From NCBI GenBank assembly GCA_025403435.1, contig CM046351.1, positions 1,461,796-1,525,795 of the forward strand: 64,000 nt of DNA, in the 5' to 3' direction. Every line of letters starts with the position of its first letter. The first letter of the stretch is position 1. The DNA comes from Artocarpus heterophyllus. Taxonomy: Eukaryota; Streptophyta; Magnoliopsida; Rosales; Moraceae. Of the stretch, positions 23,445-35,345 are shown piece after piece. The notes beneath the pieces were generated by a model that made no database searches, was not told the DNA's origin, and saw only the letters and a program-made list of their open reading frames with translations. The position numbers were made by a program, and so were the translations under genes.

Positions 23445-25728
23445 ATGGCGGGCCTAATCCGCCTTTCCAAACCTTCCTCCTCCGCCTTCTCTTCCTCCAT
23501 GGCCTACATCTCCAGGTCCTTCTTCTCCGCCATGGCGTCGAAGCCCAACGCCCCTTCTTATTCTTCTTCTTCTTCTTCCTTGTCTTCTCCTCCGCCGCCG
23601 TTCGCTCTCAAGCCCAACCTCCCACGCAGAGATCCCAAGGACAGGAACGTCCAGTGGGTCTTCCTCGGCTGCCCCGGAGTCGGAAAAGGCACCTACGCCA
23701 GCCGCCTTTCCAACCTCCTCGGCGTCCCTCACATCGCCACCGGCGATCTTGTACGCGAAGAGCTCGCCTCCTCCGGTCCCCTCTCTCAACAGGTCGGCCT
23801 TTTTCTTCGTCGAATTTTCTCTTTCAATTCAATCAATTGAGCTCAGATCTTTCGATTTGATTCAGGGTTTAGGGTTTATATAAATCTTGTTGATAAAGAT
23901 AATCAATTTATCTGTCTTCATCGGATTTCCTTTCTTTTTAATTAATTAAGCTTAGATCTTGAGTTTTCTTTTGGCGCTTTTGCATGATTTTTGTAGTGAA
24001 GTTTTAAGCTTTTTTGCGAAACAAGGAGTTATATCCAATCATTTTGGACAAAGGCTATCGATTTAGCTGTTTTAAAGTCGTTTGGGAAATAAGAATATTA
24101 TGTGCTTTGTTTTTGCTTAATTTCAAAGCTTTACCGGGATTGGTTTTCGTGTTGAATTGGTTGTGAGAACTGAAGTTGACTTTTTATGGATAAGAAAGTG
24201 TATTCCTCATGAAGAATGGATATATATTGACTAGGACAAAGAAACAACCTTTTTTTATTTTTGGGAAAAGAACCTTTTTGAATAAAGGTAGGTGCTTTAA
24301 CATCTCCTGTTTGTTTCGTTGTTCGAATCACAATTTAAACCTTTTTGCCAGAATATCGTCTCCCACATAAATATAAATTTCTGTTAAAATTTTATGTCCA
24401 AATCTATGAACCAAACTAGCCATTAACTGTTCTTCAACTAATTTAATCTGCGTTTATATGACTGTCTACTTACTAAAAGTCTAAAAGATCCGAGCTCAAG
24501 TCACTTTATGGACTTGTCTTTTGAACAAGCAAGTTTGAGCTTAAAACACATTGGATGAGCTTGGAAGCTACGTGGGCAATGGGTTTTTGTTTAATATTTG
24601 TTACGTCAAGCTGGTATGGAAATTGGAATATATGGAGCTGATGTAGAACCCATTATGTTTCAGGCTTTTGTTAAGATTATGTCTGAGATTTCTTTAATGT
24701 TATTATTAATCTTTTCTGGTTTTTGTTGCAGCTGTCTGAAATTGTTAACCAGGGAAAATTGGTTTCAGATGAAATAATAATAAGCTTGTTGTCGAAGAGA
24801 CTGGAGGCCGGGGAAGCTAACGGTGAATCTGGGTTTATTCTTGATGGTTTCCCTCGAACAATAAGACAAGCGGTAAGATGTTGGTGCTTAAAGCATTTTG
24901 TATGTACTAGTTACTTTAGTAGTCCATTCTTTTCAACTATTAATTATAAGACACATCTGATAAAATGGATAATTTTATATTCCCTGTTGTTACATTTCTT
25001 CTCCAAATAAAATAGCATTCTTAACGTATTAAGAATCCTACTGAAACCATGAACAGTTGCTAAATGTTTTGGCTTAATTGTTCTTCAGGAAATACTAGAA
25101 GAGGTCATCAACATTGACATGGTGTTAAATTTGAAGCTTCGGGAAGATGTATTGCTTGAAAAATGCCTCGGTAGAAGAATTTGTGGTCAGTGTGGGAAAG
25201 GATTTAATGTGGCATCCATTAATGTCAAGGGCGAGGATGGTGGACCTGGAATGAGTATGGATCCACTCCTTCCCCCTCCAGATTGTATGTCAAAGCTGAT
25301 TACCAGATCAGATGACACTGAAGAAGTTGTAAGAGAACGTCTCAGAGTATACCATGAAAAGGTATTGCTTCATTCTCTTACCACTCTTTCTAGCAAGGGG
25401 GAACTTGAACATCACATGACAATGTGACGTAAAAAGCACTTATATTTATATGTTCTGATATTGGACATTTGAACGTGTTGTTTTGTGCACTCAGTCTGGT
25501 TTTCTTTTAATTATTCATCTTGGAACTTTTACAAATGGTCATGTCATACTTATTGACGTGTTTGTTTTCCTACTGTTCTTCCAGAGTCAACCCGTTGAGG
25601 AATTCTACCGTAGTAGAGGGAAGTTATTGGAATTTGATTTGCCGGGGGGAATTCCCGAATCATGGCCAAAGTTGCTTCAAGTTCTTAATCTTGATGATCA
25701 TGAGGACAAGCGGTATGCTGCAGCATAA
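23445..25728 (+). CDS. ADK: Adenylate kinase, organelle-targeted (plastid/mitochondrial type)
   Basis: Catalyses ATP + AMP to 2 ADP. Four exons: 23445-23792, 24732-24872, 25089-25361, 25585-25728; all junctions are phase 0, giving 301 aa. Residues 1-~60 are Ser/Ala/Pro-rich and acid-poor, a typical organellar transit peptide. P-loop GCPGVGKGT at ~75-83, AMP-binding GDLVREEL, the [11 protein letters not shown] segment, LID with CGQCGK, then [15 protein letters not shown]. Closest remembered relatives are the Arabidopsis At2g37250/At2g39270 kinases. The ATG at 23445 is preferred over the one at 23223 because the extension is not protein-like and CCAATGGC is a good plant start context. A solo LTR in the same orientation ends 383 bp upstream. 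A damaged second copy of the gene lies near 30-33 kb. Confidence 0.95.
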
Positions 25729-26079
25729 ATTATTATACCACCCCTATTTAGTGATCAGTGGTCAACATGCCATTCTTTGCATGTTTTAGGTGCATGCTAC
25801 CAAAGAAACCTTATTTTCCCTTGAGAATAAATTATTCGAAATCTCTGGAAATTTTTTTCAGCAGATGCCGAGCTGACTCTGCAGTTTTTGTTTTGTCATT
25901 TTGTCATTTCAAAGAGGATTCGAATATTATTGCAATATGAGAGAGAGAGAGTTATAGTATTTTTTTTTTTTTTTGGTAGGGGCATAATTGAAGAGACAAT
26001 TTTGTGATGACAATTAGGTTGAAACAAGGTGGCCGTTTGAACTTGTATAATCTGAAAATAATGTTGTATTTCTGTGAAG

Positions 26080-26235
26080 GTTTGTTGAGCTAGTAAAGCT
26101 GGCCGATCTGGTTGGCTCTAGTGTTGCCAGGCGGTAAGTTAATTCAGCTGCAACATTAATTAAATGGGGCGCAAAACCAGCTCTTGACTGCATTAGTTTA
26201 AGTGGTGCAAGATAGATTGTGCTGTATACATTAGG
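26080..26235 (+). repeat. Duplicated ADK 3' segment, copy 1
   Basis: From TTGTTGAGCTAGTAAAGCTGG to the TGTGCTGTATA motif this stretch matches 32780-32945 with small changes. It marks the tandem duplication of the ADK region. Confidence 0.7.
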
Positions 26236-27319
26236 TAATTACCTTCTTTATTATCAAAATTTGCATGCTTCAAAACCATGTTGTCAGCATAAAAGAGGAT
26301 ACTTATCACAGTGGAAAGGAACGTGGTTTAGAATTTTATAGGGACATTTTGTACCTGATGAATCGTGTTGCTTTTTATTATAAGCATTCTGCATGGCACA
26401 TGCACAGATAAAAGATAAAAATTAGAGCAAGTTGCGGACAATGTTCATCATTAGTAGTAAATCTTCATCCTTGCCGAAAAAGAACTACTAAAGCACTTGA
26501 TTATAATGCAAGGATGAAAATTGCTGAACTAATCCGGAAGAAGCTGAATTTGCCAAATGTCATGATTGTTGGAAAAAAGACATGATTTTTGATGCTTAAA
26601 ACGACACAGATTATATAGAACGTGCATTTTATACATGGCAGGCGACATACGGGTTGTAGGATCTGCAGTATTACACATGACACGTTGAATGTATACATAC
26701 ACCATACATTTTCCTCAAGGACCTTTGTATTGCACATCATGTTGGGAACATGTCTCTTACGTACACGTTTTGAAAATATCTTTCTTGTGGCATCTGTTGC
26801 GAGTTGTAATGCCCTACAATATTGGTGTCCTAATAGCTCTGCGCATAAGCCAAGGAAGGAATTGCCCCCAACAGTCTCAACGTCTTTAACACGCTGCAAC
26901 TTGGAGGGTCAGCTCTCAACAAGCAACCAACAACATACGCTGCCATGACGCTGCGAAGGCATGATTACCTCTTCTCCGACACGCTTGACTCCAACCCATT
27001 ATAATCAAGGGTCTCGTTTCGCCTTGCCTCGTATTTTTTGTCAACTATCTCAACAAATTGCAACCTCAGCTATTCCTTCTTTCGGAATCATGACATAGCC
27101 TATGCAGTTTTTGGCTCTCGGGGCTTTTAGCTCTATACTGATGGGATCATCTGTTTGGCACTTTTAGAAAGCAAGCATAGGAAAAGAAAAAGGAATCATT
27201 TATTTCCTTTGTTTTTGCATAAATCCAGAGTCCAGACAGATAAATCCTAGTCAGAACCACATTAAGATATGTTTATGGAGTCGCAACAACATTCACACCG
27301 AAATTTGGTTAATGGGGAT

Positions 27320-27525
27320 GGGTGTTCGTGAAGCTCTTTAGCCTTATTCTTTTAATTGATTTCAAGGCTCGTCAAATTTCTTATTTGAGTTCCTTTGATG
27401 CTCTCTAGACAGGTCTCAAGAATAGTTATACCTGGAAGGATATTCGCAAGGCCGAGAGCATTCATTGGAATCATTTTCAAAGGACATTGTAGGTAGAGGT
27501 GGCTGCGACGTGCCTTATTGGGTAG
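27320..27525 (+). pseudogene. Fragment of AAED1-like gene (exon 7 equivalent)
   Basis: The stretch from about 27409 (ACAGGTCTCAAGAATAGTT) to ~27505 matches exon 7 of the AAED1-like gene at 44700-44791. The preceding intron (GTTCGTGAAGCTCTTTAGCC) matches 44628-44648. Small indels and TTGTAG in place of CTGTGAG break the frame. No other exon of the gene is convincing here, though GCAGTTTTTGGCTCTC at ~27103 recalls the end of its first exon. It sits ~1.7 kb downstream of the intact ADK, the position expected for the copy-1 partner. Confidence 0.65.
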
Positions 27526-27897
27526 TTTTATAGGTACTTACACCAGATATTTATAGAGTAATACTAAGATATTAACCCCAATACTAACTCTTGAGTTGTC
27601 ATTAATTTATTAGTAGTGTAGCCAATTAAAAGAATAATTTTTTAAATACCTACTAATAAAAATATAACAACTCATAAATTGGTACACAAATTGAGCGAAT
27701 ATGCCAAAATATCGAGTGGCTGTTTGGGGACGTTTTCAACTAAACTGAATATTAATCTTTCTTTCTTGTGGATGCTTTTCTAACTTGTATTCCTTTCATT
27801 TAAAGGCCGCTAAGTTGCTCTTGAGCATTACGCTTCACAGACTTCTGTATGGTACAATATGAGTGCTTTGTACTTTGAATTGACTGTGGGGTGTACT

Positions 27898-28715
27898 TTT
27901 TTTTTTCTTTTTTTTTTTTCAAGGGAGGAGGTCAAGGCAAATCACCCTTATCCTCAAAAGCGATACAAATAGGAACGGCATACTGCCAATAACCCAAAGA
28001 GGAACATAACAAACCTCTTTCAGCTAAACGATGCGCCACAGAGTTGCAATGTCTAGGAACAAAAATTAAAGGAAACACAATCAACTGTTTGAGCCAAGCT
28101 AAGAATATCCTCTATAATTGGGCCAAAAGGCGCCAAAGAGGGAGGATTGATTATATTTGCTACTGCAGCATTGGCATCTGACTCCACCACGACTTTCCTT
28201 AAACCGTGATCAGCAGTAAAGGCTAAGCCAGCTCCAATAGACTATAACTCCGCTAAAAGAGGCCAGCAAATTTTGAATGGGAAAGCAGCCAACACCCACC
28301 CCATCTGAACCCTCTTTAGCAGAAGCAGCCACTTTCAGTTTGACAACATCCGGAGTGGGGGGGATCCAAGAAGCCTGGGCAGGAGACAATGGGACGATTG
28401 GTTGGACATGAATCACTAGGCACTTAATGAATTCTTCCAAATAACTTGAGGCATGAGCGGCCAAGCTAAAGCCATCTCTCCTGCTACTCCCATGGAATCT
28501 AAGGTTCCTATCATTCCAGACACACCAAAAGAGAAACACAAAGGAGACTCATGGGTATATTTTTCCATCAGAACCCGGCAAAGATGGATGAAATTCATAC
28601 CAGAAAGAGTACCAACATCAACAATATTGTCACAAGACCAGAGAGAGTGCATAACAGTTTCATATTCGAACCCACACCTAAAGCAAAAGGCAGATTGGCG
28701 AACTCTTTTGTGGTT
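27898..28715 (-). mobile_element. 5'-truncated LINE (non-LTR retrotransposon) with RNase H-like remnant
   Basis: Minus-strand sequence encodes broken pieces of a plant LINE C-terminus: FGVSGMIGTLDS, PPTPDVVKLKVAAS, VVVESDANAAVANI and HRLAERGLL. These are the RNase H-like domain that follows the RT. It ends in an A-rich tail (27898-27920 read on minus). The 9-bp duplication GGGTGTACT flanks it at 27889-27897 and 28716-28724, so target-primed insertion and 5' truncation are clear. Frameshifts and a stop make it dead. Confidence 0.85.
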
Positions 28716-28724
28716 GGGTGTACT

Positions 28725-30322
28725 ACTTAGTTACCTAAACTATAAACTAGTTACTATTGAAAAAGATACATTAAGCTTAGATTATCTGAGTCTTTTTTAA
28801 ACATGGGAATCATTGAAGTTTACAAAGTGTAATTGATTCGAGGGTTGCGCAATATTGATCCCCTATATTTACATTAATCCGTGATATTGATCCACTATTA
28901 ATGGTTATGAAACTTTTTCAAATAAATAAATATAAATGTTGAGATGACACTTTTTTGTTATTCACTATCTTATCTTTCTCAACGTGTTTCAACTCTTTCC
29001 AAAAAAATGAAACCTAACTGCAAGGTATTTCTTTCACAATTATTATGAATTTATCATTTTAATGTAAGGTACTATTTTTTCTTTTCTTGTTCTTGAGTAA
29101 TTTGCATTTAAATTTTTGATAGGTGATACTTTGATTACTCTTTTTTTTTTAATATTGACAAAATAATTTTCAAGCTTTTAAACCTTGACAATTAATGTAC
29201 TTCCGTCAAATTAAACTCAAAAGAAGTGCTAAACATACTCTCTTTCTCACTCTCTTTTATCCTCTCTTTGTTCACTATCTAACACGTAGACTCTACTATC
29301 TCATTTTCTGTTTATATAATAATTTATAAAGTGTTAGGTGATGATTAGAGAAAGTGTAAAATAGAGTATTGTTAGCACTCCCCTAAACTCAAAACCTAAT
29401 GGAATCAAGCATGTATGCATCACGTGGCCATTTTTCAAGGGTATAATGGTATTTTTACCCATACCCGTTGAACTCATCCCTCGTACCCAAATGACCAAAA
29501 CTAGAGCCCACAAGATCACCCTCAAAACTCCCATCCCCTTCCTCTTCGGTGAAACCCACCAACGCTCAACCCCCTGGTCCCGCATGACTACTAGTCCCTC
29601 TCGTACGAAAAACCCCACTACCTTGGAACCCCTCCCTCCCACACGACAACTGTTATCAATGCCACAGTCGACTCAATCGCTGCTGGCTAGACCAGAACGA
29701 CACATGCCAGAGAACATCGCCATATAGGTCACGATCAGTTGCAAGCATAGCTCAGCTTCTCTGCTAAATTAGGACAGATTTGAACATTGCTTGTAGTGGG
29801 AAGTTTAGCGTGACAAATCTATAGCTACGAGCCATTTTTTAAAACTTTTTTATAAATATTATAAATGTTTAAATGTGACATAATTTAAATATATTATATG
29901 AGTGATAATATGATGTAACTTTTTTAAGTATTGACATGAAATAAACATGTTTTCTAAAAATGAGGCATCACATGTAGGTTATCAAACAGCGCTGCAACTT
30001 CACATCTCCTTTGATGGATTTGTTCAAAAAATTTTCTTCCTTTTTTCTCTCTCTTTAGACCGTCTCCAACGTAGTTTGAGCCCCTTTTTTTCCCTGTTTC
30101 GTTTTTTTTCTTTAATTGCCGTTTCCAGCTTCCAACACTTGCTTGATAATGTTGTCGTTTTCTTGCTCTGGAAGAAATGTTGTCGTTTATTTCTCCAGGG
30201 TCGTTTTCCTCTGTCCACGTTTTCTCGTCTCTTATTGTCGTTCTTCATTCAACTTTTAGGTCAGTCGCTCCAACTCAATCAGTCTCCCACATTTCTTCCA
30301 GAGTTCCATCCCTACCTCTCCA
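28725..30322. other. Intergenic, no gene recognised
   Basis: AT-rich. An antisense/sense ORF pair near 29334-29727 is not protein-like. The last ~300 bp (CT-rich, repeated GTCGTTTTC) is the leader of the L16 gene. Confidence 0.5.
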
Positions 30323-30811
30323 ATGGCGGCCCTAACTCGCCTACTCCGCCCCACCACCACCGCCCTCTCTTCCCTCACTCGCTCCTTCGCCTCAAAGCCA
30401 AGCAACCAGATGGGATACCCCAAGCACCACAAGGGAAGAATCCACGGCATCTGCCACAAAGGCGACAGAATCTCCTTCGGCTCCTTTGGTCTCCAAGCCC
30501 TAGAGCCAGCCTGGATCACCGCCAGGCAGATCGAGGCCGGCCGGAGAGCTATCACTCGAATCGCCCGAACCGGAGGGAAGCTCTGGGTCAGGGTCTATCC
30601 CGACAAGCCTATCACCGGAAAACCAGCCGGAGTTCGTATGGGACGAGGTAAAGGAGGTGTGGAGTACATGGTCGCGGTCGTGAAGCCGGGAAGAGTGCTT
30701 TACGAGGTCGGCGGCGTGGCTGAGAGCTTGGCCAGGAAGGCGATCGCGGTGGCGGCGTCGAAGATGCACATGCGGACTCGATTTATTGCCGATCGAACTC
30801 CTTCTAGTTGA
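30323..30811 (+). CDS. RPL16: Organellar-type ribosomal protein L16, nuclear gene
   Basis: 162 aa, single exon. Part of the large ribosomal subunit near the peptidyl-transferase centre. Residues ~1-30 ([17 protein letters not shown]...RSFASKP) are a Ser/Thr/Arg-rich, acid-free leader fit for mitochondrial or plastid import. The body begins [20 protein letters not shown] and has [46 protein letters not shown] and [10 protein letters not shown]. It lacks the first ~10 residues of organellar L16 (the LSPKRTRFRK part). ALEPAWIT recalls plastid L16, while PITGKP and VRMGRGKG recall mitochondrial/bacterial forms, so the target organelle is unsettled. The leader resembles that of ADK at 23445, and DNA downstream resembles ADK introns and exon 4: the gene occupies a duplicated ADK locus. 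Confidence 0.9.
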   Translation: MAALTRLLRPTTTALSSLTRSFASKPSNQMGYPKHHKGRIHGICHKGDRISFGSFGLQALEPAWITARQIEAGRRAITRIARTGGKLWVRVYPDKPITGKPAGVRMGRGKGGVEYMVAVVKPGRVLYEVGGVAESLARKAIAVAASKMHMRTRFIADRTPSS

Positions 30812-30934
30812 GGCTTCTGAACCAGGTTAGGGGTTTTCAGATTTTGTTCAATTTAATGTAATATAATTAACTTTTTTTTTAACTAAGATGGCTTATTAAT
30901 GTTCAGTAGAATTGATGAGTAAAGTTTGATTCTT

Positions 30935-31225
30935 TGATGAAGAATGTATTTTTCTGATTAATAATCTGTTTAAGTTATGTTTAGAGTGAAATTTTAGCCT
31001 TTTAATGGATTTTTCTTCATGAAGAATGGATTTTTGTGACTAATGATCCTTTCAAGCTATGTTTAAAGTTGACTTTTAGCATTTTAATGGATTTTTTGTG
31101 ATTAAGAATAGATTTTTATGAGTAATGATCCTTTTAAGTTACGTCCTTTTGATGGATTTTTGTGATGAAGAAGTGATTTTTGTGACTAATGATCCTTTCA
31201 AGTTATGTTGAGGGTGAATTTTAAC
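30935..31225. repeat. Degenerate ~95-bp tandem repeat downstream of L16
   Basis: About three to four units carrying GATTTTTGTGACTAATGATCCTTTCAAGTTATG and AATTTTAGCCTTTTAATGG-type segments. The unit shares GAAGAATGGAT with ADK intron 1 (~24210), so it may be amplified old ADK intron. Confidence 0.6.
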
Positions 31226-32317
31226 CTTATTTTATTCTGTTTTTTGGTTCGGCTGTTACTTTTTGGAATAAATTTTTAATCTTTGTGAGGAAACAAGTTG
31301 TTATTGTGCAAATCATGTAGACGAAGGAAATTTAATAAGAATTTTGGGCTTGCCCTTTTCTTTTTAAGTTCACTCGTTGATTTCTGAGCTTAACTTGGAC
31401 TGGTTGTTGTGTTCAAAAGTAGGTTCTTTGATGGATAAGAAGTGGTATTTGTCATGACAAATGGAATTTTGGAATTTCTTTTTTTAATTATCAATTATTT
31501 TCGTGAGTTATGTTTAGAATAAAGTTGGCTCCTTTTTAGTATGCTTAGAAGGAAGTTAGCTGCTTTAGTGTTCTTCCTAGATTCAGTGACAGAAATGGAC
31601 TAAGGTATTCAGTGTGTTTGTATATGTATTTCTTGTTAGTATAAGAGCCTACCTCAGAAGCCATTGTCTGTTAAAGGAGCTAAAATATGTTGTATTGGTT
31701 GATTGAGTTTGGAATTGGAAGCAACCTGGGCAATTGGTTCATGTGGTTTTCTTTTTTGTCAAGTAGGTGTTGGATATATGGAGCTCTTGTGTCTCCCATC
31801 ATGATAAATATGGACAATGTTCGATGATTTTTTTTTTGTTAATATTGAATTTGGAATTTTTTTTTCCTTGATGCTTAGAACATAATTTTGTTAGGTAGAC
31901 TGCAAGTAGATAAGTTCTAAATTGATAGATTAGTTATTAGTTACTCTGGACTTGATCTGTAGGCTCGAATACTTGGAGAAATCTAGATTTGCTTGCAATG
32001 TTAAGATCAAGTAAAAGTAAAAGCCTACTTTATCTTCCATTTTGTTCAAACTTTCCATGCGTTATGTCTGTATGCCAACATATTTCCATCGACGGTGACC
32101 AAAATCGAAGAGTATTAATTGGAACTTTTGAATGAAATGGGAAATTACTTCTATTTGGTGTTTAATCTAATCTTTTATTCAAGCCAAGGAGCAAAAAAAT
32201 TTCTGGGCCACTTACGGGTTTTATTTGTGCACTCTATGCCTTTCTTCAGATATCCCTCTAATGCTTTGAGGGATCATTTTATAATTACTGACACTTTCTT
32301 TCCAATTCTTCTTCCAC

Positions 32318-32950
32318 AGTCAACCTGTAGTGGAATTCTCCCGTAATGAAGGGAAACCATTAGAATTCGATTTGCCTAGATCTTGAGGAAAGTCACTTCT
32401 AGTTCTTAACAGATGATTACGAGGATAAGTGATGTGCTGCAGCATGGTTCACCATACTTCACCTGTTAATGATGAACATGCCATTCTTGGCATTGAAGGT
32501 GCGCTCTACCAATTTTGCAAAGAAATTTCCTATTCCTTGACAATAAGGTTGTTACTTGAAGTATCTGGCACTTCTTTTTTGGCGAATGCCCGGCTAACTT
32601 TTCTCTATTATGCTGTTATTTTCTCGTTTCAAAGAGGATCTAACGTATAATGGAACAATTTTTTTTTTATTAGAAGTCAGTGTAAAATTAGTAAAGCTTG
32701 CCATTCTAGGTTGAAATTGACACAATTAAGGAGGTTTATTGACTTTAACTGTCGTATTCTTGTAAAGAATTGATGAACTAGTAAAAAAAAAAAAAAAAAG
32801 AAATCTTGAAATTTGCAGCTGGCCGAGCTGGTTGGGTCAAGTATTGCCAAGCAGTAAGTTAAATTCAGCTGCAACATCAAAAGGGGCACAAAACCAGCTC
32901 TTGACTGCAATAGTTTGGGTGGTACAAGATAGATTGTGCTGTATATTTTA
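32318..32950 (+). pseudogene. Remnant of duplicated adenylate kinase (exon 4 and 3' region)
   Basis: 32318-32447 aligns with ADK exon 4 (25585-25728). AGTCAACCTGTAGTGGAATTC and GGATAAGTGATGTGCTGCAGC match, but deletions and an early TGA (...CCTAGATCTTGA) break it. The CTTCTTCCAC acceptor tract is also kept. 32780-32945 matches the ADK 3' flank at 26080-26235. ADK exons 2 and 3 are absent, while intron-like traces persist at about 31380-31790. Confidence 0.75.
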
Positions 32951-33034
32951 CCTAGCTGACTTATCTATTATCACATTAAATGATTCATATACTTCTAGTT
33001 AAGATCGTCAGCATTGAAATGATAACCACCTCAC

Positions 33035-33620
33035 TGTAACGATAATATTTCCTCTCCCTCGCTCTTGAACGATATCATTTATGAGAACGACAACAATATC
33101 ATGGAAACGGCAATGTTTTATCAAACGGCATTCTCACAAGAAAACGATATCATGGCAGTAGTACCTCAACTTTTCCTTTGAAAGATATCATTTGTGCGAC
33201 AATATACGGGAAACGACAACAATATCTGTGGAGACAACAGCATTTTATAGAAAACGACAATACCATGGGAAACGACAATGTCTATGCAAAGAGTAGCATC
33301 TTGGAAACGTCATAATGAAAGAGGGGTTATTCGGAAAACGATCTGTGTCAACATAATAAAAAGGGCCTAATAGGATAAAAATATCTGAGGAAACGACAAC
33401 GTTAAAAAAACGACGTAATCGTAAGAAACGACAATGTATCTTCAATCGACAATATGTAAGGAAATATCTCCAGAATACATCAACAGAAACAGTTATCTTT
33501 AAAACTCGGGACAATTTCCAAAAAAAAAAAAAGACGACGATAACGTATAAACGACAGCAACTAAAAACTAGTATGCAAGAGAACGACAACATCCTTGGAA
33601 AACGACGACATCTAAATAAA
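33035..33620. repeat. Degenerate AACGAC-rich repeat
   Basis: Many irregular copies of a GGAAACGACAAYRATATCATG-like unit. Low complexity, non-coding. Confidence 0.6.
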
Positions 33621-33639
33621 AAGGAAAAAATTCATCTAC

Positions 33640-34377
33640 CGCGTGCTTAAATAAGCGGAATTTTTATGAACATCGTCAAAAGAAACTTATTTTTATAAAA
33701 GCAAGTAATTCGGTTGGTTCTTAATTTTAAAAAAAATATAAGTCAGTGTTAATTTTTTTTATTTAACTGAACCTAACATTTTAATTTTGGTTGTCAAAGG
33801 ATCATTTAGTGGTCAAAGTTTAACATCATTCTTCACTTGAAATTACCAAACTAACCTTCAAAATGTTTTTTAACTCGTTTTATACACCCTCAAAATAATT
33901 AATATATTCAAAAAATAACTAGTAAATTAAAAAAAAGGCCTGAAGCCATCGAAACTTTGTTGATCTAGGTGAAGGGAGAGACCGACAGTGTGGGCAAAGT
34001 TGCCGTCACGATCTGGGCTAAAGGGAGAGTTTTCAGATGCAATCTGGTGCGAGATGACGAATCACCATTGCGAGATGATCTGGTTTCTCACCGGAGAGGA
34101 TGACGAGGGTCGCGAGCTTAGAGAGCCGACCATCGCATCGCCCCCACCTTGCCAGCCCAGCCATGCCGACTCTCTCACAGCCCGCACCTAACGAGCCCAG
34201 CTTCTTCTCCACGCCGACCACCTCCTAGCACCACCCTTAGAAGTGACGACTGAGGAAGGAGCGACGAACTCAGTCCAACCACTACCAGCCCTCTTCCGTC
34301 ATAGTCAAGGTTTCACCCACCCATGCTTTTCTTAAAGCATCTCTTACCTTTCAATCTTTCATCCTATTAAGTGCCAA
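33640..34377. other. Intergenic, no gene recognised
   Basis: AT-rich, then a GC-richer 33950-34310 stretch with short antisense ORFs that do not resemble known proteins. Confidence 0.4.
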
Positions 34378-35131
34378 CATATTGTAAGTGCTTAATGCAC
34401 TAACACGTGTGTGCTCAATGCAGTTATATATTAAAGTGGCCGTTATGTAAAAGAGTGCTTAATGCATTAACGCATGTGTGACTCATATTCAATTTGTATA
34501 TATGTATTTTGTTAAGAAAAATTGAATGATGGAATCAATTTCTATAGAGAGAGCATTCTTTGGGTCCTTGGTTTCCACTCTAATTCATTCTAGAGAGAGA
34601 GAAGGAACTGGAAGCTCCGAAAGGCAGTAAGTTGGAATGAGCATCCAAAGTAGATGAAGGTCGAGTTCCAAGCAGGAGCAAGGATGGGACGGCGTGCTCC
34701 AATCAAAGGAAAGGTTGCAAGCATGGAGATGACGTTGTAACCGTCAGTATGCAGGGCAAAGTTTAATGGCAAGAGGTTAGTCGATCCACGTTTCCACGTT
34801 TAGTTTATATGCTTAAGGTTATTGCATATAATTTAGTCTAACAATTGGCATCAGAGCTAAACAATTACCTCTGCTTTGAATATGTGCATACTGTGTTTCT
34901 GGAAAAAACATACCGTGGAAAAATTTTTCAATTTTTGGGTTATTGATTTTGGAGTTTTTTTAGAGAAAAATTAGGTTTGAAATCATTAACATATTTGATT
35001 TCTAAGTTTTCTATTATTTGAAACATCAAAATTGGTGTCCGGATGGTGAAAGACGAGCCGAGTTTGCAACCGGGTTGAAATTTGAGTCAGCCGGGACAAA
35101 ATGACCTGTTTAAGAGGTTAAAGAAGATTCC

Positions 35132-35345
35132 AAACGACACGTCGTTTTGCTCCTCCCTTGTCAAAACGACGTGTCGTTTCATGTGGTGTTTATCGTTTTT
35201 CAACAAAGAAAAACGACAAGTCATTTTTTCCAGGAGGGGCAACAAGTGACAAGTCGTTTTATTGATGGAAGATATGCCTTTCATTATTTCAAACGATGAG
35301 TCATTTTGGGGCCTTAATCCCAAAACGACATGCCATTTATTGTAT
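35132..35345. repeat. Array of imperfect AAACGAC-GTCGTTT palindromes
   Basis: AAACGACACGTCGTTTT (35132-35148), AAAACGACGTGTCGTTT (35163-35179) and four or five weaker copies up to 35345, about 30-45 bp apart, in the untranslated 5' interior of the decayed copia element. Confidence 0.7.

Noticed and set aside
26461..26580. Protein-like frame (MKIAELIRKKLNLPNVMIVG)
   Set aside because: Very short, no start, intron sites or recognisable family; may be chance or an unidentified exon scrap.
33035..33620. Regular repeats considered as a CRISPR-like array
   Set aside because: Units are degenerate and irregularly spaced in a plant nuclear context; not a CRISPR.
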